From the NCBI GenBank assembly GCA_022784505.1, contig JALFUQ010000067.1:1-53278 (forward strand): a DNA stretch of 53,278 nucleotides, written 5' to 3'. This DNA is from Bacillota bacterium. GTDB lineage: Bacteria > Bacillota > Clostridia > Oscillospirales > Oscillospiraceae. Numbering within the stretch: position 1 is the first letter of the stretch; every line of letters begins with the position of its first letter. The position numbers and the translations under genes were made by a program. The notes beneath the pieces are model-generated. The model saw nothing but the letters and a program-made list of their open reading frames with translations. It was not told the origin of the DNA and did not search any database. Positions 16,777 to 25,476 of the stretch are shown here, in pieces.

Positions 16777-17652
16777 ATGAATGTTCTGACTTCAACAATG
16801 CTCCGAGATGCAAGCATATCCTTTCCCATGCTTGGCGACTGGAGCGTCGACCCGCCGTACAGCTTTGAGCTGTTCGGCCTTGATATCTACTTTTACGGCG
16901 TTATAATCGCCATGGGCTTCATTCTGGCGTCCGTGTACTGCGCTCACCGTGCGCCCGAGTTCGGGCTCACATCGGATAACCTGTACGAGCTTGTCATTTG
17001 GCTCATCCCCATCTGCATAATCGGCGCAAGGCTTTACTATGTGTTGTTTAAGCTCGATTACTTCGTCGCAAACCCGGGCAAAATTTTTGCCCTGCGCGAC
17101 GGCGGACTTGCCATTTACGGCGGTATCATCGCCGGTATCATCACCGGCATCGTGTGGTGCAGGGTAAAAAAGATACGCGTGTTTGCCGTCGGCGACCTCA
17201 CCGCCTTCGGTCTGCTCATCGGGCAGGCCATCGGCCGCTGGGGCAACTTTATAAACCGTGAGGCCTTCGGCGCCCAGACCGACATTTTCTGCCGCATGGG
17301 TCTGACCGTCCCGGGCTTTGGGACACTGTATGTGCACCCGACATTCCTCTACGAAAGTCTGTGGAACTTCGTGGGGCTTATCGGCCTGCACATATGGTCA
17401 AAGAAGGGTAAGCGCAAATACGACGGCCAGATCTTTTGGCTGTACATACTTTGGTACGGTCTCGGCAGAGCGTGGATAGAGGGGCTGCGCACGGATAGCC
17501 TGTATATCGGCACGACGGATATAAGAGTGTCGCAGCTGCTCGCCGCCGTGAGCGCCATTGCTGCACTCGTGGTGCTCATCATAAACGCAAGGAAACAGCA
17601 CCGCCCCGAGGATCTGTTCGTCAACCTCAAGAAGGGAGAAGACAATGGCTGA
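16777..17652 (+). CDS. lgt: phosphatidylglycerol-prolipoprotein diacylglyceryl transferase
   Basis: A 291-aa polytopic membrane enzyme that transfers diacylglycerol to the lipobox cysteine of prolipoproteins. The signature GRWGNFINREAFG (near residue 150) and the upstream AIYGGIIAGI segment are present, with about seven hydrophobic spans. The C-terminus is cytosolic and charged (HRPEDLFVNLKKGEDNG). Its stop overlaps the start of the next gene by 8 nt. Confidence 0.96.
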   Translation: MNVLTSTMLRDASISFPMLGDWSVDPPYSFELFGLDIYFYGVIIAMGFILASVYCAHRAPEFGLTSDNLYELVIWLIPICIIGARLYYVLFKLDYFVANPGKIFALRDGGLAIYGGIIAGIITGIVWCRVKKIRVFAVGDLTAFGLLIGQAIGRWGNFINREAFGAQTDIFCRMGLTVPGFGTLYVHPTFLYESLWNFVGLIGLHIWSKKGKRKYDGQIFWLYILWYGLGRAWIEGLRTDSLYIGTTDIRVSQLLAAVSAIAALVVLIINARKQHRPEDLFVNLKKGEDNG

Positions 17653-18055
17653 TTACAAAAGCATGATAAAGGGCACGATAAGCGCCGTCGGCAAAAAGGC
17701 AAAGGACTATGTCGAAAGCGGCGCGCTCAAGGATGCCTACGACCGCAGCAGCACTACCGCAATGTGCTATGCAAATATAGCAAAGCTCAATTTGCAGATA
17801 AACGGCGAGCTCGAGGAGCAGAAAAAGGTGTTTATCGAGATAGGCCGTCAGTATTACGACCAGAACCGTGACTGCGCAGAAGGTAAGTTTGCCCTGCTGA
17901 TTCAGGAGCTTCAGGCAATAGACGACCGCATTGAGATAATGCGCACCGAGCTTGAGGCGGCAAAGGCGGCCATCGAGGCTTCAAAAGGCTACAAGGGCCA
18001 TGCATACCCGCAGGTAGCATACTATGTTGATGTGGAGGATAACGAAGATGAATGA
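17645..18055 (+). CDS. small conserved hypothetical protein with predicted coiled coil
   Basis: A 136-aa soluble, charged protein starting MADYKSMIKGTISAVGKKAKDYVESG. The C-terminal half (about residues 80-120) is a Lys/Glu/Ala-rich helix suited to a coiled coil (IDDRIEIMRTELEAAKAAIEA). No signal peptide or known catalytic motif was seen. A GAAGGGAGAAG ribosome site inside lgt precedes the ATG. It is translationally coupled to lgt and overlaps the next gene, so it belongs to the same operon. Function not recognised. Confidence 0.8.
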   Translation: MADYKSMIKGTISAVGKKAKDYVESGALKDAYDRSSTTAMCYANIAKLNLQINGELEEQKKVFIEIGRQYYDQNRDCAEGKFALLIQELQAIDDRIEIMRTELEAAKAAIEASKGYKGHAYPQVAYYVDVEDNEDE

Positions 18056-18566
18056 CGCTTATAAAAACATACTCGACCGCAGAAGTGTGAGAAAATATAA
18101 GGCCGAGCAGGTCGCCCCCGATACGCTCGATGCCATAATCAAGGCGGGGCTTCACGCCCCGAGCGCAATGAACCGTCAGCCGACAAAGCTGCTCGTGATT
18201 CAGGACAAGGCCGTTATCGCCGAGCTATCTAAGCTCAACGCCGAGGTCATGGGCCGTGACATTGACCCGTTTTACGCCGCGCCGACCGTGGTGGCCGTGC
18301 TTGCCGACAAGACCGTGCCGACCTACATTGAGGACGGCAGCCTCGTCATGGGCAACCTCATGAACGCCGCAGAAGCTCTCGGTGTTGCCTCGTGCTGGAT
18401 AAACCGCGCCCGTGAGGTGTTCGACACCGAGTACGGCAGAAAGCCCTTGCAGGCAAGCGGCATAGGCGACGACTATGTCGGCATCGCAAACTGCATTCTC
18501 GGCTACCGTGACGGCGAGCCTCCCAAAGCACCCGAGATAAACCCCGACCGCGTGTACAATATATAA
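18048..18566 (+). CDS. nitroreductase-family FMN-dependent oxidoreductase
   Basis: A 172-aa nitroreductase-fold protein. ILDRRSVRKYKAEQVAPDTLDAII is the N-terminal FMN-phosphate-binding motif, followed by LHAPSAMNRQPTKLLVI. Later segments APTVVAVLAD and GNLMNAAEALGVASCWINRA are typical of the family. The ATG at 18048 is preferred because of the GTGGAGG about 10 nt upstream; it overlaps the previous stop by 8 nt. Reduces flavins, quinones or nitro compounds with NAD(P)H; physiological substrate unknown. The operon ends at the hairpin 18571-18600. Confidence 0.9.
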   Translation: MNDAYKNILDRRSVRKYKAEQVAPDTLDAIIKAGLHAPSAMNRQPTKLLVIQDKAVIAELSKLNAEVMGRDIDPFYAAPTVVAVLADKTVPTYIEDGSLVMGNLMNAAEALGVASCWINRAREVFDTEYGRKPLQASGIGDDYVGIANCILGYRDGEPPKAPEINPDRVYNI

Positions 18567-18570
18567 AATA

Positions 18571-18601
18571 AAAAGCTGTGATCTACGGATCACAGCTTTT
18601 T
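18571..18601. terminator. bidirectional terminator between convergent genes
   Basis: A 13-bp perfect stem (AAAAGCTGTGATC with its complement, loop TACG) flanked by A and T tracts. It serves the nitroreductase on the plus strand and the GH25 gene on the minus strand. Confidence 0.9.
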
Positions 18602-18607
18602 GATTGC

Positions 18608-19489
18608 TTAGTTATAAAACATCATGTTCATGTCGCACTTGTGGTCGATGCCGGGGACGCTGCCCTCAAAGCTATACTGCCACAGCGTGTGCGCATAGTA
18701 GAAAAACGGATGGTCACCGATGCTCGTGCACCAGAAGGTGTAGTCGGTGAGCCGTGAGAGGTCATAGTCGTAGTAGCCGGTGCTGGGGTAGATATAAACG
18801 CCGGCATCGTATCCCGCCTGCATTACCGTCTCACAGAATGCGGCGGCGCAGTCTGTCATGGTCGCGCCGTCAACAGCGCCGGTGCGTGCGTCGGTGTCGG
18901 CCACGCGCTCCCAGTCGCAGAACACGGGAAGGTCAAGATCCGTGTCGCCTATGAGATCAAGCGTATACAGTGCCTCCTCGCGGGCTTCCTCGGTGTTTAC
19001 CGCCTGTGAGAAAAAATACACGCCGACCTTGAGCCCTGCTGCCTTAGCCCCCGCAAGGTTTGCGGCAAAGTTATCATCGGTGTACATTTCGCCGTTTACG
19101 CCGTAGTACCGGCCGCCCGCTCTTATGAGGGCAAAGCGAACGCCGCTGTCATACACCTGCTGCCAGTCGATATCGCCCTGATACTGCGACACATCGATGC
19201 CGAGCATGGACTTATACTGCGTCCCTGTGTATGCAGGTCTGCCGTCAGTGCCCTTTGTAAACTCCTCGGCCTTGAGCGTGTTCACCGGAACTCCGTCCTC
19301 GGGCGTTATCCAAATATACTGCTCGCCGTTAAATACCTCGACCTGTCCGTAGTGGGGGTCGCTCTGCACGCTCATATTACGCTCATATACCTTGACAACA
19401 AGCACCACCAGTGCGGTGACCGCAAGGGCGAGCAGGATAAGCTGTATGGTTTTCAAACCGTTCTGTTTCTTTTTACGCTTAGTTTTCAC
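18608..19489 (-). CDS. membrane-anchored GH25 muramidase (lysozyme)
   Basis: A 293-aa protein. Residues 1-11 are basic and about 12-33 form one hydrophobic anchor or uncleaved signal. A GH25 domain runs from about residue 95 to the end: GIDVSQYQGDIDWQQV (Asp99) and the catalytic DLPVFCDWERV (Asp192, Glu194), then YPSTGYYDY and the final WQYSFEGSVPGIDHKCDMNMM. It should cut beta-1,4 MurNAc-GlcNAc bonds outside the membrane. The start is GTG 19489 with AGGAG 6 nt upstream. There is no phage lysis context, so wall remodelling is likelier than phage release. Confidence 0.92.
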   Translation of the reverse strand: MKTKRKKKQNGLKTIQLILLALAVTALVVLVVKVYERNMSVQSDPHYGQVEVFNGEQYIWITPEDGVPVNTLKAEEFTKGTDGRPAYTGTQYKSMLGIDVSQYQGDIDWQQVYDSGVRFALIRAGGRYYGVNGEMYTDDNFAANLAGAKAAGLKVGVYFFSQAVNTEEAREEALYTLDLIGDTDLDLPVFCDWERVADTDARTGAVDGATMTDCAAAFCETVMQAGYDAGVYIYPSTGYYDYDLSRLTDYTFWCTSIGDHPFFYYAHTLWQYSFEGSVPGIDHKCDMNMMFYN

Positions 19490-19514
19490 GCCATGCTCCT
19501 TTCGCCATGGCTTG

Positions 19515-19543
19515 AGTTTAACACAACCTTAGTCTAAAGTAAA
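19515..19543 (-). promoter_or_regulatory. candidate promoter of the GH25 gene
   Basis: Minus strand TTTACT, 17-nt spacer, TAAACT, about 26 nt 5' of the GTG start. Match to consensus is moderate. Confidence 0.45.
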
Positions 19544-19548
19544 CCACT

Positions 19549-19866
19549 TCAATCTTCCATTGCGTTCATGAGTGCCTTGCCGCCGTAGCGTAGGCAGTTT
19601 TTGAGTCTGCGTCGTCCGCGCTTTATCGTGCGGCTGACGCTTGATATGCTCAGGCCAAGCTCATCGGCGATGTCCTGCATGCGCATCTGCTCAAGATAGT
19701 ACATGTACACCATCTGCCGCTGGCGGCGTGTCAGCTCGCGGTCTATAGCGCGCTTTACAGAGGCCGCCATGCCCCCTTCTCCGCTGTTTTCGACTATTTT
19801 AATAAAATTGCGCAGGGCTGCGTATTCCTCTTCCCTAGCAAACATATTCAGCTTTTTTTCGTTCAT
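19549..19866 (-). CDS. sigma-70 region 4-like DNA-binding protein
   Basis: A 105-aa protein whose C-terminal half (from DRELTRRQRQMVYMYYLEQ) is a sigma region 4 helix-turn-helix: MQDIADELGLSISSVSRTIKRGRRRLK. There is no region 2, so it cannot be a full sigma factor. Such short proteins occur in phages, conjugative elements and Clostridia chromosomes. I start it at ATG 19866 (MNEKKLNMF), which has GGAG about 10 nt upstream; the longer frame to 20007 is rich in Cys/Trp and overlaps the upstream gene. It overlaps the 80-aa gene before it by 32 nt and the two form an operon. Confidence 0.82.
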   Translation of the reverse strand: MNEKKLNMFAREEEYAALRNFIKIVENSGEGGMAASVKRAIDRELTRRQRQMVYMYYLEQMRMQDIADELGLSISSVSRTIKRGRRRLKNCLRYGGKALMNAMED

Positions 19867-20077
19867 TTTTATCAACTCCGTAGTAGTTTTCAAGGTAAAT
19901 GGATGTTGCAATGGCATCCCGTGCCATGTTCGTGAGCATGGATATCTTCCGGCGCAGGCGCAGCTTTTCCATCTCACACATTTTCTCGCGTTTGAGGCGT
20001 ATCTCAAGCTCCTCTGCCCGTGTGCGGCAAACCTCGCCGCTTTTTCTGTATTCTCCGGACAATTCGGCTATGGTCAT
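19835..20077 (-). CDS. small coiled-coil hypothetical protein, partner of the sigma-like gene
   Basis: An 80-aa, highly charged helical protein (EELEIRLKREKMCEMEKLRLRR) with a GGAGGAG ribosome site just 5' of its ATG. It precedes and overlaps the region-4-like gene, so co-expression is likely. I do not recognise the family. The pair lies immediately left of two tRNA genes, a common location for mobile-element remnants, but no integrase or attachment repeat was seen. Confidence 0.72.
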   Translation of the reverse strand: MTIAELSGEYRKSGEVCRTRAEELEIRLKREKMCEMEKLRLRRKISMLTNMARDAIATSIYLENYYGVDKNERKKAEYVC

Positions 20078-20130
20078 TTTTTATCTCCTCCGGTATGTAA
20101 AATTTCTTTGCTGGTTTTTGAATTTTATTG

Positions 20131-20159
20131 TTGACAAAACCATGTCGGTTTGCTATTAT
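20131..20159 (+). promoter_or_regulatory. sigma-A promoter for the tRNA-Thr/tRNA-Tyr unit
   Basis: TTGACA at 20131-20136, 17-nt spacer, TATTAT at 20154-20159, about 18 nt before tRNA-Thr. Confidence 0.85.
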
Positions 20160-20176
20160 ATTTGAGCCGGTATCGT

Positions 20177-20252
20177 GCTGGTGTAGCTCAGTTGGTAGAG
20201 CAGCTGATTTGTAATCAGCAGGTCGGGGGTTCGAGTCCGTCCACCAGCTCCA
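20177..20252 (+). tRNA. tRNA-Thr (anticodon TGT), CCA encoded
   Basis: Acceptor GCTGGTG pairs with CACCAGC; the D arm, the anticodon stem GCTGA/TCAGC with loop TTTGTAA (anticodon TGT), and the T arm GGTTCGAGTCC are present. The genomic CCA is at 20250-20252. Confidence 0.96.
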
Positions 20253-20284
20253 TCGAGAGCGAACATGATACTGCAAGTTAATAT

Positions 20285-20369
20285 GGGGGAATTCCCGAGT
20301 GGCCAAAGGGGACAGACTGTAAATCTGCTGGCAATGCCTTCGATGGTTCGAATCCATCTTCCCCCACCA
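20285..20369 (+). tRNA. tRNA-Tyr (anticodon GTA), CCA encoded
   Basis: A class II tRNA of 85 nt with a long variable arm. Acceptor GGGGGAA pairs with TTCCCCC; the anticodon loop CTGTAAA gives GTA; the T arm is GGTTCGAATCC. It is 32 nt after tRNA-Thr, in the same transcript. Confidence 0.96.
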
Positions 20370-20398
20370 AAAATCCTGCACATAAGTGCGGGATTTTT
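20370..20398 (+). terminator. terminator of the tRNA unit
   Basis: A 12-bp stem starting AAAATCCTGCAC with one G-T pair, a 4-nt loop and a 3' run of T. It directly follows the tRNA-Tyr CCA. Confidence 0.9.
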
Positions 20399-20470
20399 AC
20401 TTATTACCTCTTCACTTTTCTCGCAAGGTTTTTGAACGAATGATTCAGCTGCGCTCACAAGGAGGCAACC

Positions 20471-20884
20471 ATGCACGATCTTAACCGTTTTATATCTGCG
20501 CAGGAGCGGTCGTATGACGCTGCGCTCATGGAGATAAAGTCCGGACACAAGGCAACTCACTGGATGTGGTACATCTTTCCGCAGATCGCCGGTCTCGGCT
20601 TCAGCTCCACCGCTCAGTTTTATGCGATAAGCTCCATGCAGGAGGCAAAGGACTACTACGCTCACCCCGTGCTCGGCAAGCGGCTGGTTGAGATATCCGA
20701 GGCGCTGCTCGCGCTTGACACCTCCGATGCCGGTGCCGTCATGGGGTATCCAGACGATCTCAAGCTGCGCTCGTCGATGACGCTTTTCTTGGCAGCCAGC
20801 GGCGACGCGGTGTTCCAAAGAGTGCTCGACAAGTTCTATTCCGGCAGGCCCGACAGCAAAACGCTGCGCATTTTAGGGCTGTAA
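20471..20884 (+). CDS. DUF1810 family protein
   Basis: A 137-aa protein with the family pattern: LNRFISAQERSYDAALMEI, then KATHWMWYIFPQIAGLGFSSTA, and the end DKFYSGRPDSKTLRILGL. Length equals the family norm. DUF1810 proteins are small, soluble and of unknown function. A GGAGGC ribosome site precedes the ATG. It is a single-gene unit between the tRNA terminator and a weak hairpin at 20898-20923. Confidence 0.9.
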   Translation: MHDLNRFISAQERSYDAALMEIKSGHKATHWMWYIFPQIAGLGFSSTAQFYAISSMQEAKDYYAHPVLGKRLVEISEALLALDTSDAGAVMGYPDDLKLRSSMTLFLAASGDAVFQRVLDKFYSGRPDSKTLRILGL

Positions 20885-20897
20885 CTTTGTACATTCA

Positions 20898-20923
20898 AGC
20901 AGCTTTAACGAGCCGCTCTTTTT
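20898..20923 (+). terminator. weak terminator after the DUF1810 gene
   Basis: AGCAGC pairs with GCCGCT with one mismatch across an 8-nt loop, followed by C and six T. Confidence 0.5.
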
Positions 20924-20947
20924 TATTGCAAAAATGTAAACTTTCTG

Positions 20948-20976
20948 TTGACTTTAGGCGGTCCGGCGTTTATAGT
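20948..20976 (+). promoter_or_regulatory. promoter upstream of the folded element and purine permease
   Basis: TTGACT, 17-nt spacer, TATAGT. It would give a leader of about 310 nt before the permease ATG that contains the whole folded repeat at 20999-21236. Confidence 0.65.
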
Positions 20977-20998
20977 TTTAAGCTGGCGTGAGTCGAAT

Positions 20999-21236
20999 CC
21001 CTATCGTCTGTCAGTGTGCCCTTTCGGCGCTTTTCGCCTTTTTTGTCTTAATGGGCGTCAGCCCATTCTCACCAAAGAAAGCCGAAAATCCCTCGAAAAA
21101 CATTACTGACAGATGCCTCGCAGTTTTGCCGGAGCAGATTTTTGCTCAGGCAAGACGAAGCGTGCAGGGAATACTTTCGTATTGGCAAGGGCTTCAACGC
21201 AGCATGAGCGGAAATCTGCCCGTCAAAACCGATAGG
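20999..21236 (+). repeat. structured intergenic element, copy 1 (two-armed)
   Basis: No gene is supported in the 407 bp from 20885 to 21291, but most of it folds. CCTATCG (21000-21006) closes with CGATAGG (21230-21236). Arm 1 pairs 21007-21015 with 21105-21113, TTTCGGC (21022-21028) with GCCGAAA (21081-21087), and AATGGGC (21050-21056) with GCCCATT (21061-21067). Arm 2 pairs 21123-21148 with 21205-21229 (GTTTTG, GCAGATTT and GCTCA segments), with an apical core from GGCAAG to AATACTTTCGTATTGGCAAG. The core matches the element at 36068-36125. It could be an interspersed repeat, a non-coding RNA or a permease leader. Confidence 0.72.
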
Positions 21237-21291
21237 TGTCCGGCTCCCGTCAGCTTAATGTTGTTTTTAATTTTGTATTAGGAGAATCGAA

Positions 21292-22713
21292 ATGGAAAAG
21301 ATCTTCAAGCTCAAGGAAAACGGCACTAATGTCCGCACCGAGCTGGTCGCCGGACTGACCACCTTTATGACGATGGCTTACATCATCGCCCTTAACCCCA
21401 ATCTGCTGACAAACTTCGCAGGCGGCACGCCCCTGTGGAACGCAGTGTTCATGGCGACCTGCATAGCCTCGGCTATCGGTATGCTCGTTATGGCATTCGC
21501 CGCAAACAAGCCCTTTGCGATGGCACCGGGCATGGGTCTTAACAGCTTCTTCGCCGTTGTTGTGGCAAACATCGCCGCGATGGCGAGTATAAGCTATGAG
21601 GAGGCCTTCCCCGCCGCTATCTGCATCATTCTCGTCGAGGGTGTTTTCTTTGTAGTCCTGACCATCTTCTCCATCCGCGAGAAGATAGTTGAGGCCATCC
21701 CCGCCGGTATCCGCATCGGCATCACCCCCGCCATCGGCCTTATGCTGCTGAACATCGGATTCGGCTCGAACGCAGGCATCTACAGCGAAAAGGGCGGCCC
21801 GTTCTATGTTCTGTCCACCTTCTTCGGGAGCCTCAGCCCCTCCGTCGTTCAGGACACCGTCGGCAGCGCATACCCACAGATGGTTCTGTATGTCGTCACC
21901 ATGCTCGTCGGCGTGTTCGCCATTATCATCCTCAACCACCACAAGGTCAAGGCATCGGTCATCCTCGGCATGCTCATCTCCTGCATCGTCTACTGGGCAG
22001 GCTGCTTCCTGTTCCTTGACACGAACCCGTTTGCTTCCCTTGAGGGCGCATCGTTCGTTCCGCCTTTCAAGGACATGATCGACACCACCTTCTTTAAGTT
22101 CGACTTCAAGACCTTTATAAGCATAGGCTGGTTCACCGCCCTGACGCTGGTCATCACCTTCTGCATGATCGACATGTTCGACACAATAGGTACCCTCGTC
22201 GGCACCGCTGCAAGAGCAGACATGCTCGACAAGGACGGCAAGATGCCTAAGATGAAGGAAGCTCTGCTTGCCGACGCGATCGGCACTGTTGCAGGTGCCT
22301 GCACCGGCACCTCCACCGTCACGACCTTCATCGAGTCCGGCTCCGGCGTTGAGGCCGGCGGACGCACGGGTCTTACCGCTCTGACCACCGCGGTACTCTT
22401 CCTTGCATGCATGTTCATAGCTCCCATCGCAGCTCTCATCCCCGCACCGGCAACGAGCGCAGCGCTCATCTATGTCGGCATCCTCATGATGAGCGGCCTT
22501 AAAAAGGTCAACTGGGATGACATTCTCGAGACCGTTCCCGTCGCACTTATGCTCATCTTTATGCCCATCACCGGCTCAATCGGCCACGGCATCGGCATGG
22601 CACTCATCGCCTACACCGTCATCGCCGCCTGCACCGGCAAGGCAAAGAAGGTCTCCGTGCTGACATATGTCCTGTCGCTGCTGTTCCTTATAAAGTTCTT
22701 CTTCGTAGTCTGA
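21292..22713 (+). CDS. NCS2-family purine (hypoxanthine/guanine-type) permease
   Basis: A 473-aa AzgA/PbuG-type transporter with about 13 hydrophobic segments. It begins MEKIFKLKENGTNVRTELVAG then LTTFMTMAYIIALNP, the classical start of this subfamily; FAMAPGMGLNSFF and GTSTVTTFIESGSGVEAGGRTG are its substrate-site motifs. It should import purine bases by H+ symport. Despite that, I see no purine riboswitch core in its leader; instead the leader holds the folded element 20999-21236. Confidence 0.93.
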   Translation: MEKIFKLKENGTNVRTELVAGLTTFMTMAYIIALNPNLLTNFAGGTPLWNAVFMATCIASAIGMLVMAFAANKPFAMAPGMGLNSFFAVVVANIAAMASISYEEAFPAAICIILVEGVFFVVLTIFSIREKIVEAIPAGIRIGITPAIGLMLLNIGFGSNAGIYSEKGGPFYVLSTFFGSLSPSVVQDTVGSAYPQMVLYVVTMLVGVFAIIILNHHKVKASVILGMLISCIVYWAGCFLFLDTNPFASLEGASFVPPFKDMIDTTFFKFDFKTFISIGWFTALTLVITFCMIDMFDTIGTLVGTAARADMLDKDGKMPKMKEALLADAIGTVAGACTGTSTVTTFIESGSGVEAGGRTGLTALTTAVLFLACMFIAPIAALIPAPATSAALIYVGILMMSGLKKVNWDDILETVPVALMLIFMPITGSIGHGIGMALIAYTVIAACTGKAKKVSVLTYVLSLLFLIKFFFVV

Positions 22714-22730
22714 TCAAACAGTTACCCTGC

Positions 22731-22757
22731 CCGCCGTCTTCGGACGGCGGATTTTTT
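22731..22757 (+). terminator. terminator of the permease gene
   Basis: Stem CCGCCGTC / GACGGCGG with TTCG tetraloop and six T. The convergent zinc-ribbon gene ends inside its T tract. Confidence 0.93.
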
Positions 22758-22974
22758 ATGACGGCGGAAGGCTCAGCTCCTCGGGCGTCGTGATCTCGCT
22801 GCCGATGAGTGCAGCACGCTCAAAGCGCGTCAGCTCGTCAAACAGCGCATCAAAGCAGTCGCTGCACACAAACTCGCTGCATTTGCCTTCTGTCCATGAG
22901 TACATTTCCTGCCACGGCTCGATTAGTGACCCGCACTCGCCGCAGCGATAAGTATTTCGCCTTTTTCTATTCAT
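22756..22974 (-). CDS. small zinc-ribbon hypothetical protein
   Basis: A 72-aa protein starting MNRKRRNTYRCGECGSLI with paired CxxC motifs (CGEC and CSDC), likely one zinc ribbon, then an acidic helical tail. ATG 22974 is selected because GAGGGAG lies about 8 nt upstream. The longer frame to 23052 starts within the -35 of a near-consensus promoter (23024-23052) and so cannot be translated from that transcript. No function recognised. Confidence 0.8.
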   Translation of the reverse strand: MNRKRRNTYRCGECGSLIEPWQEMYSWTEGKCSEFVCSDCFDALFDELTRFERAALIGSEITTPEELSLPPS

Positions 22975-23023
22975 CTGCATCGCTCCCTCAACGATTATTA
23001 TGCATTTGCATCTTGTGATGTTT

Positions 23024-23052
23024 ATAATACTCGCAATTGCATAATTTGTCAA
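23024..23052 (-). promoter_or_regulatory. sigma-A promoter of the zinc-ribbon gene
   Basis: Minus strand TTGACA, 17-nt spacer, TATTAT. It fixes the gene start downstream. Confidence 0.82.
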
Positions 23053-23161
23053 GCTTAGATTATGTTAATTTTTTGCCTGTTTTTTCTACTGATTTAAAAC
23101 TTTATCTTGTTGTTGTGAAAAGTTGCCTAAATTGGCGACCATTCTTTAGAATAACTCACAA

Positions 23162-23190
23162 TTGTAAGTTCAATAAAGTAGGAATAAAAT
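23162..23190 (+). promoter_or_regulatory. candidate promoter of gdhA
   Basis: TTGTAA, 17-nt spacer, TAAAAT in the AT-rich 280-nt gap upstream of gdhA. The rest of the gap (22975-23161) holds only the divergent promoter; no other structure was recognised. Confidence 0.6.
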
Positions 23191-23221
23191 CTTTTCGATA
23201 GGGAAATGAATCCCCGAGTAA

Positions 23222-24601
<1,380 letters not shown>

Positions 24602-24622
24602 TCCCTACAACAGATTTTTAAA

Positions 24623-24651
24623 AAGAGAGTGCTTCGGCACTCTCTTTTTTT
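24623..24651 (+). terminator. terminator of gdhA
   Basis: Ten-bp stem AAGAGAGTGC with TTCG tetraloop and a run of seven T. Confidence 0.94.
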
Positions 24652-24671
24652 ACGCGTTTTAAAGCTTGAAC

Positions 24672-24700
24672 TTGTAATTGTCCCGACAGTTATGTATAAT
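24672..24700 (+). promoter_or_regulatory. promoter of the lipoprotein/DUF3137 operon
   Basis: TTGTAA, 17-nt spacer, TATAAT (24695-24700), 33 nt before the lipoprotein ATG. Confidence 0.75.
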
Positions 24701-24732
24701 TGTAGCAAAAGCACAAAGAATGGGGAATCCAC

Positions 24733-25476
24733 ATGAAAAAGCTACTTTTGTCGGTTTTATGCCTCGTCATGTGTCTGAGTCTTGTCGCCTGCGGCAAGGA
24801 TAAGTCAGCAGACGATAATGATGACGACGTTGCAGGCCGCGATTGGCGCACGACAGGCGTGGTCGTTGCAAGCGGCACCTTGACTCTCGACCGGAAGAGC
24901 ACCGATGTGCTGGTGTGCCTTGACAAGGACGGTGTCAAGCTATACTATGACGAGCCGGAGCAGCGGCTTTTCACCTCCGCCGATTTTCATCTTCCGTTTA
25001 AGTCCGATCCCCGCGACAAATTTGAGAGCATCAGCCTTGACGACACAGACGGCGACGGCTACAGCGAGATCGTCCTGATGATAAACGGAGAAAAATTTAA
25101 ATGGTCATGGGATGGCTTCAGCGGCAGATTTGTGTGCTGGGAGACCGTAATTGAAGAATCCGAATACGCCCCGAGTTCTGTGGACTTTGTCGCCTACTGG
25201 TATTGCGCCGACGGCGGGTACTGGCTGCGCATTTACGGCGACGACACGTGGGACAGCGTCGAGGAAAGCGGCGACGTGATAAACTCCGGCTACCTCACCG
25301 CCACGATCGGTATTGTGAAGCTTTACATGAGTGACGGTGAGCTTGTCTCCGAGCTTGAGCTCAAAGACGGAGTGCTCGTTGATAACGATTCGAGACTTAA
25401 GCATGTGGCAGAGTTCGATGACGAGGTGCCGCAGGCCGTAAGAACGAACCTCGAGAAGGGCGGATACAATGGATAA
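24733..25476 (+). CDS. lipoprotein of unknown function with an Asp-rich calcium-type loop
   Basis: A 247-aa protein with a clear lipoprotein signal: MKKLLLSVLCLVMCLSLVAC, lipobox cysteine at residue 20, followed by an acidic Asp-rich linker. Near residue 97 the loop DDTDGDGYSEI resembles the calcium loops of FG-GAP/VCBS repeats. Lgt (16777-17652) would acylate it. It overlaps the next gene by 8 nt and heads a three-gene operon with two membrane proteins. Family not recognised. Confidence 0.85.
   Translation: MKKLLLSVLCLVMCLSLVACGKDKSADDNDDDVAGRDWRTTGVVVASGTLTLDRKSTDVLVCLDKDGVKLYYDEPEQRLFTSADFHLPFKSDPRDKFESISLDDTDGDGYSEIVLMINGEKFKWSWDGFSGRFVCWETVIEESEYAPSSVDFVAYWYCADGGYWLRIYGDDTWDSVEESGDVINSGYLTATIGIVKLYMSDGELVSELELKDGVLVDNDSRLKHVAEFDDEVPQAVRTNLEKGGYNG

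Noticed and set aside
18608..19489. GH25 gene as the endolysin of the phage-like cluster
   Set aside because: It has its own promoter, a membrane anchor, lies 8 kb away with no holin, and matches housekeeping muramidases.
20177..20369. tRNA genes as an attachment site
   Set aside because: No duplicated tRNA 3' end and no integrase were seen within the window.
20988..21281. 97-aa frame upstream of the permease
   Set aside because: It lies across the folded element; the equivalent frame in copy 2 contains a stop, so the conserved feature is structure, not protein.
21237..21291. Purine riboswitch upstream of the NCS2 permease
   Set aside because: No three-way junction core with conserved TATA/GTTTC-type loops was found in 20885-21291.
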